Of a stretch of DNA of 64,000 bases, positions 59,681 to 64,000 are shown piece after piece. A program made the position numbers and the translations under genes. Source of the stretch: Caldora sp965222765 (GTDB lineage Bacteria > Cyanobacteriota > Cyanobacteriia > Cyanobacteriales > Coleofasciculaceae). The number at the start of each line of letters is the position of its first letter. The stretch's first letter is position 1. The notes under the pieces were generated by a model that saw nothing but the letters and a program-made list of their open reading frames with translations, was not told where the DNA came from and made no database searches. The DNA is taken from positions 224,613 through 288,612 of the forward strand of contig CBDCVG010000041.1 of assembly GCA_965222765.1 (NCBI GenBank), given 5' to 3'.

Positions 59681-61153
59681 ATGCCATCAAGTACCCTACT
59701 TCTTACCAAAGAATTACCTACCCTACAATATACATCCACAGCTGATCGCTTTGATGACACTTGGAGAGCGCCTCTTTCAACCCTCCTGGGATTAGGAAGG
59801 GCAGCCGGTGCTGACTTCATTGAATTTTTCCTCGAACGAATCAACTATATCAGCTGTTTAGCAGAAGATGATCTGATTACCAGCATTTCCCCCCGTCTTT
59901 CCACAGGTGCTGGAGTCAGGGTGTTTCGTGGTAAAGCTGACTGCTATGTCAGCACCAATGATTTGTCATTTAATGGGCTCAAAGCTGCTTTAGAAAAAGC
60001 TCTCTCAATTCAAGGATTGCAATTACCCGCCCCCAATGCCTATATCCCAGAAATCAATCTGGAGTTATTTAGGGATTACGCTACTGCCAATGGTAAAGAT
60101 GCTTGGCTGCCGGTTAGTAGTTCCATGCAGGAAATGGGAGAAGTCCTCATTGATGCTAATGGTGCACTTAAACAGAAAGCAACTCATGTACAAGCAAGAC
60201 GAGCTGCTTATTTTCGGGATTGGCAAGAAGTCTTAATCGCAGCTAGTGATGGCACCTTTGCCAGAGATATTCGCTTAACCCAATCTGTGGGTTACAATCT
60301 ACTATGTGCTGATGGAGCTCATCGTTCTTCCATTGGTCAGCGAGCTGGTAGTACTAGTGATCCAAGTTTCCTCAGGGTATGGGACTACGAATCTACTGCC
60401 GAAGAAGTCGCCACTTCCGCAGGTAAGATGCTTTACGCTGATTACGTTGAATCAGGTACTTACCCCATCATCATGGCGAATGCCTTCGGTGGAGTGATTT
60501 TCCATGAAGCCTGTGGACACCTCTTGGAAACCACCCAAATTGAGGCAAAAACTACTCCTTTTGCTGATAAAAAAGGAGAAAAGATCGCCCACGAAAGCTT
60601 AACAGCTTGGGATGAAGGGCGATCGCAAAATGCTTTTGGGACAATTGATATGGATGATGAGGGTATGCCAGCTCAAAGAACCCTATTAATTGAAAATGGC
60701 ATCCTGAAGAACTTCCTGGCGGATCGTGCTGGCTCCCTACGCACGGGACACCCCAGAACTGGTAGTGGGCGTCGCCAAAGCTACACCTTTGCCGCAGCCT
60801 CCCGGATGCGTAATACCTACATTGCTCCCGGAGACTACTCCAACGAAGACTTGTTTGCCTCCATTGATAAAGGTATCTACTGTAAAAAGATGGGTGGCGG
60901 CAGCGTTGGTGCGACAGGAGAGTTCAACTTTGGTGTAGATGAGGCTTATTTGATTGAAAATGGCAAACTCACCAAACCTCTCAAGGGAGCGATCCTGATT
61001 GGCGAAGCGAAGGAAATTATGAATAAGATTTCCATGTGTTCCCGTGATTTAGGCTTAGCCGCTGGTTTCTGTGGTTCCATTAGCGGCAGCGTATATGTAA
61101 CGGTAGGACAACCCCATATTAAGGTTGATTCGATTACTGTTGGTGGACGGTAA
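59681..61153 (+). CDS. tldD: TldD metalloprotease
   Basis: 490 residues. Zinc site FHEACGHLLETTQIEAKTTP near residue 275, with the third ligand Cys later in the C-terminal region. Other family blocks: DANGALKQKATHVQARRAAY, YIAPGDYSNEDLFASIDKGI and GEFNFGVDEAYLIENGKL. TldD with TldE forms a hollow protease that trims unstructured peptides, including modified ones such as microcin B17 in E. coli. tldE lies 2.4 kb downstream, displaced by an inserted gene. Confidence 0.95.
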   Translation: MPSSTLLLTKELPTLQYTSTADRFDDTWRAPLSTLLGLGRAAGADFIEFFLERINYISCLAEDDLITSISPRLSTGAGVRVFRGKADCYVSTNDLSFNGLKAALEKALSIQGLQLPAPNAYIPEINLELFRDYATANGKDAWLPVSSSMQEMGEVLIDANGALKQKATHVQARRAAYFRDWQEVLIAASDGTFARDIRLTQSVGYNLLCADGAHRSSIGQRAGSTSDPSFLRVWDYESTAEEVATSAGKMLYADYVESGTYPIIMANAFGGVIFHEACGHLLETTQIEAKTTPFADKKGEKIAHESLTAWDEGRSQNAFGTIDMDDEGMPAQRTLLIENGILKNFLADRAGSLRTGHPRTGSGRRQSYTFAAASRMRNTYIAPGDYSNEDLFASIDKGIYCKKMGGGSVGATGEFNFGVDEAYLIENGKLTKPLKGAILIGEAKEIMNKISMCSRDLGLAAGFCGSISGSVYVTVGQPHIKVDSITVGGR

Positions 61154-61161
61154 TTTTTAGA

Positions 61162-61248
61162 GATGGGGAGCTGGGGAGCTGGGGGAGACAAGGAAGATAT
61201 CTACACTCACCAATTCCCAATTCCCAATTCCCAATTCTCAAACAACCA
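61162..61248. repeat. GGGGAGCTG block and CAATTCC heptamers
   Basis: GGGGAGCTG units followed by four CAATTCC heptamers, ending right before the duplicated tldE start. The same class of repeat precedes the real tldE start at 63512-63537. Confidence 0.8.
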
Positions 61249-61359
61249 ATGACAAAAATCAAAGAACTGGCAACTAATGCAGAGGAAATTGCCAAGAAAC
61301 TAGGGATCAACAAATTCGATATCTATGTTTCAACGGAGAAAACCATTAGTCATTGGTAA
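61249..61359 (+). pseudogene. Duplicated 5' end of tldE
   Basis: MTKIKELATNAEEIAKKLGI then NKFDIYVSTEKTISHW and TAA. The first about 84 bp match the real tldE start at 63538-63621 with about eight differences. It is a dead 36-codon copy left of the inserted aminotransferase gene. Confidence 0.9.
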
Positions 61360-61618
61360 TTAGTACAAAGAACAAATGACCAATGACTAATGACATTTGC
61401 GAAGCATGGTGCGCAGCAGCGAAGCGTTAGCGCAGCGGGGGTAAATTTCCTCCAACCCCTTTAAGAAGTTGGCTTCCCCGTCACTTTTCGTGAGTTGCAA
61501 TTTTAGGTTTTAGATTGACGAGATTCCTTCTTCAATTATAATGTGAGGGAGATCGGGGAAATATAATAATTCCCTCAGTTTTTACTGCTCAATTTTGAAT
61601 TCTAGTAGGAGATATTCA

Positions 61619-63466
61619 ATGGAGTTTACCAAACAATTTACTTCTTCCGATTCTATCCCCAAAGAAGGCATTGAAAATGCCATCAAGCTGATGCAACAAG
61701 GGGAATTATATCGATATGCCTATGGAAATTTAGCAGTTGAAGATGAAGAATCTTTAGTAGGTGAAGTTGCCAGATTAGAAGCTGAATTTAGCAGATATAC
61801 AGGTCATAAATATGCAGTTGCTGTGAATTCATGTGGTAGTGCTATGTTTTTGGCACTCAAAGCAGCAGGGGTTAAATATGATGATAAGGTGTTTACCAAC
61901 GCCTTCAGCTTCACAGCTGTCCCCAGCAGTATTATTCATGCAGGTGGTATTCCGGTTTATGTGGAATGCAATCGTCAGTATATAATCGATCTAGATGATT
62001 TTGCCGCAAAGATAGAAGCTAATCCCGACACAAAATATTTTCTTCTGTCACATATGCGAGGGCATATATCAGATTTAGATAAAATCAAAGAACTTTGCGA
62101 TCGCGCTGGCATATTTCTGATAGAAGATTGTGCTCACAGCCTGGGAGCACAATGGTATCACCAAAAGTTAGAAAAGTATAAACAGACAGGTCATCATAGT
62201 AAGATTGCTTGTTTCAGTACCCAAAGTTATAAACTGCTCAATTCCGGAGAAGGGGGATTCGTTGCCACTGATGATGAGGAAATAGCAGTATATTGTACCT
62301 TAGCTGCTGGTTCTTATGAGAAATACTATAAAAAGCACATATCAGTACCTTCGGATGAGCTGTTGTTCGAGAATTTGAAACTCAATGTACCCAACTTCAG
62401 TATGAGAATGAGCAATCTGACAGCAGCAGTACTGAGAGCTCAGATTAAGTTCCTGCCTGAAAAGATAGCTGAGTATAATGAAAAGTATAACCAGCTAGTA
62501 AATCTGCTGTCTCATGTTAAGAATATCGAAATACCACCCCCTTTGCCTGAAGTATTTCGTGTAGGGAGCAGTATCCAGTTTAATCTTATTGGTCTTGACA
62601 TCTCTGAAATCCAGGAATTCATCAGCAATTTAACTCAGAAGGGAATAAAAATTCAGATTTTTGGACATGAAGACAATTCTCGCTATTTTCGGAACTGGCG
62701 ATATTCCTTTAAAGAACTACCTGAACTCCAACAGACAGAAAGTATTTTATCGGCTGCCTGTGATGTGAGACTCCCTCTTTCGTTTGATAGTGATGATATC
62801 AATTTGCTCGGATATATCATCAAAGATACTCTTTACAAAATACTCAAAAAGGAGAACAGAGTAGATTATAAAGAAGGACTGACTGATAATTTTAGTGGTA
62901 TCAAGGAAGTCATCTCAAAGTATGATGACTGGATTTCATTTTATGACAAAGAACATAAGGATAACGGTTGGCAAATATTGCTTAATGATATAGCTTACAC
63001 TCTGAAAAATTACCTTGCCAATAACGCAAAAACTTTGGATGTAGGTTGTGGAACTGGTTTGCTAGGCATCGAATTATCTTCTTTCGGATTTGATAATCTG
63101 TATGGTATCGATATCAGTGAAAAATCCTTGAATACAGCCCAAAAGTTAGATGTCTACCAAGGGCTTGAGCTAGCAGAGTTAGGAAAATCAATAGATTTTG
63201 CCGATAATTCTTTTGATGCCTTGGTTTCATCCGGCGTTTTTACCAGAAAACAAGTTCCATTAAATGCTTTTGAGGAACTTTTTCGGATTTTAAAAACTGA
63301 TGGCATATTTGCTCTTGTGCTGAGAGTTGAAGATGATGGCTACTACGACAATAAGCTAAAGGAATACTGCTCTAAAAAAGTGGTGGTAGAAGTTATGAGA
63401 AAAAGATTCTCTGTTCTACAAAGCTGCAACCACGATTTAGTTATTCTGAAATCATTGAAATTGTAG
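61619..63466 (+). CDS. DegT/DnrJ/EryC1 aminotransferase fused to a SAM methyltransferase
   Basis: 615 residues from ATG 61619 with TAGGAGATA 8 bp upstream. Residues about 1-400 are a sugar-aminotransferase-type PLP domain: KYAVAVNSCGSAMFLALKAA, IFLIEDCAHSLGAQWYH and the PLP lysine in CFSTQSYKLLNSGEGGFVAT. Residues about 440-615 are a methyltransferase: TLDVGCGTGLLGIELSSFGF, NLYGIDISEKSLNTAQKL and NSFDALVSSGVFTRKQV. The likely product is an aminated and methylated sugar or small molecule. No sugar-nucleotide genes are adjacent. It is a foreign insertion between tldD and tldE. Confidence 0.9.
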   Translation: MEFTKQFTSSDSIPKEGIENAIKLMQQGELYRYAYGNLAVEDEESLVGEVARLEAEFSRYTGHKYAVAVNSCGSAMFLALKAAGVKYDDKVFTNAFSFTAVPSSIIHAGGIPVYVECNRQYIIDLDDFAAKIEANPDTKYFLLSHMRGHISDLDKIKELCDRAGIFLIEDCAHSLGAQWYHQKLEKYKQTGHHSKIACFSTQSYKLLNSGEGGFVATDDEEIAVYCTLAAGSYEKYYKKHISVPSDELLFENLKLNVPNFSMRMSNLTAAVLRAQIKFLPEKIAEYNEKYNQLVNLLSHVKNIEIPPPLPEVFRVGSSIQFNLIGLDISEIQEFISNLTQKGIKIQIFGHEDNSRYFRNWRYSFKELPELQQTESILSAACDVRLPLSFDSDDINLLGYIIKDTLYKILKKENRVDYKEGLTDNFSGIKEVISKYDDWISFYDKEHKDNGWQILLNDIAYTLKNYLANNAKTLDVGCGTGLLGIELSSFGFDNLYGIDISEKSLNTAQKLDVYQGLELAELGKSIDFADNSFDALVSSGVFTRKQVPLNAFEELFRILKTDGIFALVLRVEDDGYYDNKLKEYCSKKVVVEVMRKRFSVLQSCNHDLVILKSLKL

Positions 63467-63511
63467 TGCATCTAATGCAATTTTTTTTGTATTAGCTTCC
63501 GATTCCCAAAC

Positions 63512-63537
63512 AACCAACAACCAACAACCAACAACCA
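63512..63537. repeat. Heptanucleotide repeat CCAACAA before tldE
   Basis: Four CCAACAA units directly upstream of the tldE start codon, as in the duplicated copy at 61241-61248 (ACAACCA). Confidence 0.8.
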
Positions 63538-64000
63538 ATGGCAAAAATCAAAGAACTGGCAACTCAAGCTGAGGAAATTGCCAACAAACTAGGCATCAAG
63601 AAATTCGATATCTATGGTTCATCCGTTGATGAAACTAGTGCTCAAGTTGACCAAGGAGAGCCAAAACAAGTTAAAGCTTCTAATCGCTCTAGTGTAACTG
63701 TTCGGGTTTGGAATGAAAACCAGACAGTAGGGATTACTTCTACTACAGATACAGATCCGATGGGGATGGAACTAGCTTTGAAAACTGCTTATGAAGCGAG
63801 TAGTTTTGGTGTTACCGAACATGCACCGGATTTTAGTCCAGAGGCAACAACTTCCATCCCAGAAGCGCCTCAAGAACAAGTCTCACAGGCACCCGTAGCC
63901 AAGTTACTGGAAACCCTTTTAGGAGTAGAAAAGCAGCTAATAGATGCTCACCCTGCGATTACAGGTGTACCCTACAACGGATTATCCCAGAGAGATATCG
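63538..64000 (+). CDS. tldE: TldE (PmbA), N-terminal part (runs off the right edge)
   Basis: ATG 63538: MAKIKELATQAEEIANKLGI then KKFDIYGSSVDETSAQVDQG, VKASNRSSVTVRVWNENQTV and MGMELALKTAYEASSFGVTE. It is the non-catalytic partner of TldD. The gene is open to the window end (about 154 codons visible). Its first 84 bp are duplicated at 61249. Confidence 0.92.
   Translation, partial: MAKIKELATQAEEIANKLGIKKFDIYGSSVDETSAQVDQGEPKQVKASNRSSVTVRVWNENQTVGITSTTDTDPMGMELALKTAYEASSFGVTEHAPDFSPEATTSIPEAPQEQVSQAPVAKLLETLLGVEKQLIDAHPAITGVPYNGLSQRDI

Noticed and set aside
59681..64000. tldD, tldE and the aminotransferase fusion as a modified-peptide gene cluster
   Set aside because: TldD/E are housekeeping proteases, no precursor peptide was seen, and the fusion gene is an insertion flanked by a duplication.
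1..64000. tRNA, rRNA, tmRNA or riboswitch genes
   Set aside because: I looked for conserved tRNA and rRNA motifs on both strands and saw none; a covariance search would be needed to exclude small RNAs.

Overview
The window is chromosomal DNA of a cyanobacterium, very probably a filamentous one. It carries chlorophyll synthase (chlG), an NblA-type phycobilisome-degradation protein and an NblB-like HEAT protein, an HpsE-type hormogonium glycosyltransferase, several cyanobacteria-specific families (DUF2862, DUF3082, DUF1830, SLH/OprB porin), many HIP1 octamers (GCGATCGC), and heptanucleotide tandem repeats in most spacers. No rRNA or tRNA gene was seen. Most single-copy housekeeping genes are intact. 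The spacers hold several overlapping families of MITE-like elements and palindromes, together with decayed defence genes.

Layout. 1-2.8 kb: 5' part of a DEAD/DEAH helicase, NblB-like and CBS-domain genes, then a 130-bp tandem repeat block. 2.8-7 kb: a ParA gene with a small partner, a HTH protein and a membrane/pentapeptide protein, with signs of decay between the last two. 7-14.6 kb: toxin-antitoxin remnants, YjbQ, a secreted protein, DUF423, a Ca2+/cation antiporter, CysH and an Rre1/Ycf29-like regulator. 14.75-16.6 kb: a complete IS605-type element (tnpA and tnpB divergent). 16.7-24.5 kb: a WG-repeat protein kinase, an ABC-2 permease, DUF2862, a Get3/ArsA-like ATPase, a methyltransferase, a FeeM-like acyltransferase, chlG and a HTH/GrpE-like protein. 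24.7-29.2 kb: an envelope cluster on the + strand (PepSY-like secreted protein, PstS-like protein, SLH porin, polysaccharide deacetylase).

29.2-32.3 kb is a patchwork island: a MITE abutting a cas-less CRISPR remnant, a Panacea-domain gene, a DUF433/DUF5615 toxin-antitoxin pair whose shared ATGA start/stop has become ATTA, partial copies of the deacetylase 3' end, a short mosaic joined at HIP1 sites, an AAA ATPase fragment and an Rpn nuclease. 32.6-44.6 kb: two SDRs, a metallophosphoesterase, a second Rpn nuclease, a membrane GTPase, DUF3082, a cysteine dioxygenase-methyltransferase fusion with a displaced N-terminus, DUF1830, NAD kinase and HpsE. 44.7-50 kb: a RloAB defence operon broken by an amber codon and two frameshifts, a HEAT protein, an aldo/keto reductase and an IS630 remnant. 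50-56 kb: an amino-acid-type binding lipoprotein preceded by four palindromes at exact 30-bp spacing, nblA, a TnpB-only IS605 relative with a MITE inside it, and a NucA nuclease with its NuiA inhibitor. 56-64 kb: a UPF0182 protein, tldD and tldE. tldD and tldE are separated by an inserted aminotransferase-methyltransferase fusion gene flanked by a duplicated tldE 5' end.

The most interesting items are the insertion between tldD and tldE, the one-base toxin-antitoxin lesion, the 30-bp-phased palindromes, the dioxygenase-methyltransferase fusion, the mobile repeats that have entered reading frames or start regions, and the CRISPR remnant. I do not see one complete new multi-gene system with a clear function. 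The two methyltransferase-fusion enzymes and the ParA/HTH/pentapeptide locus are the best places to look.
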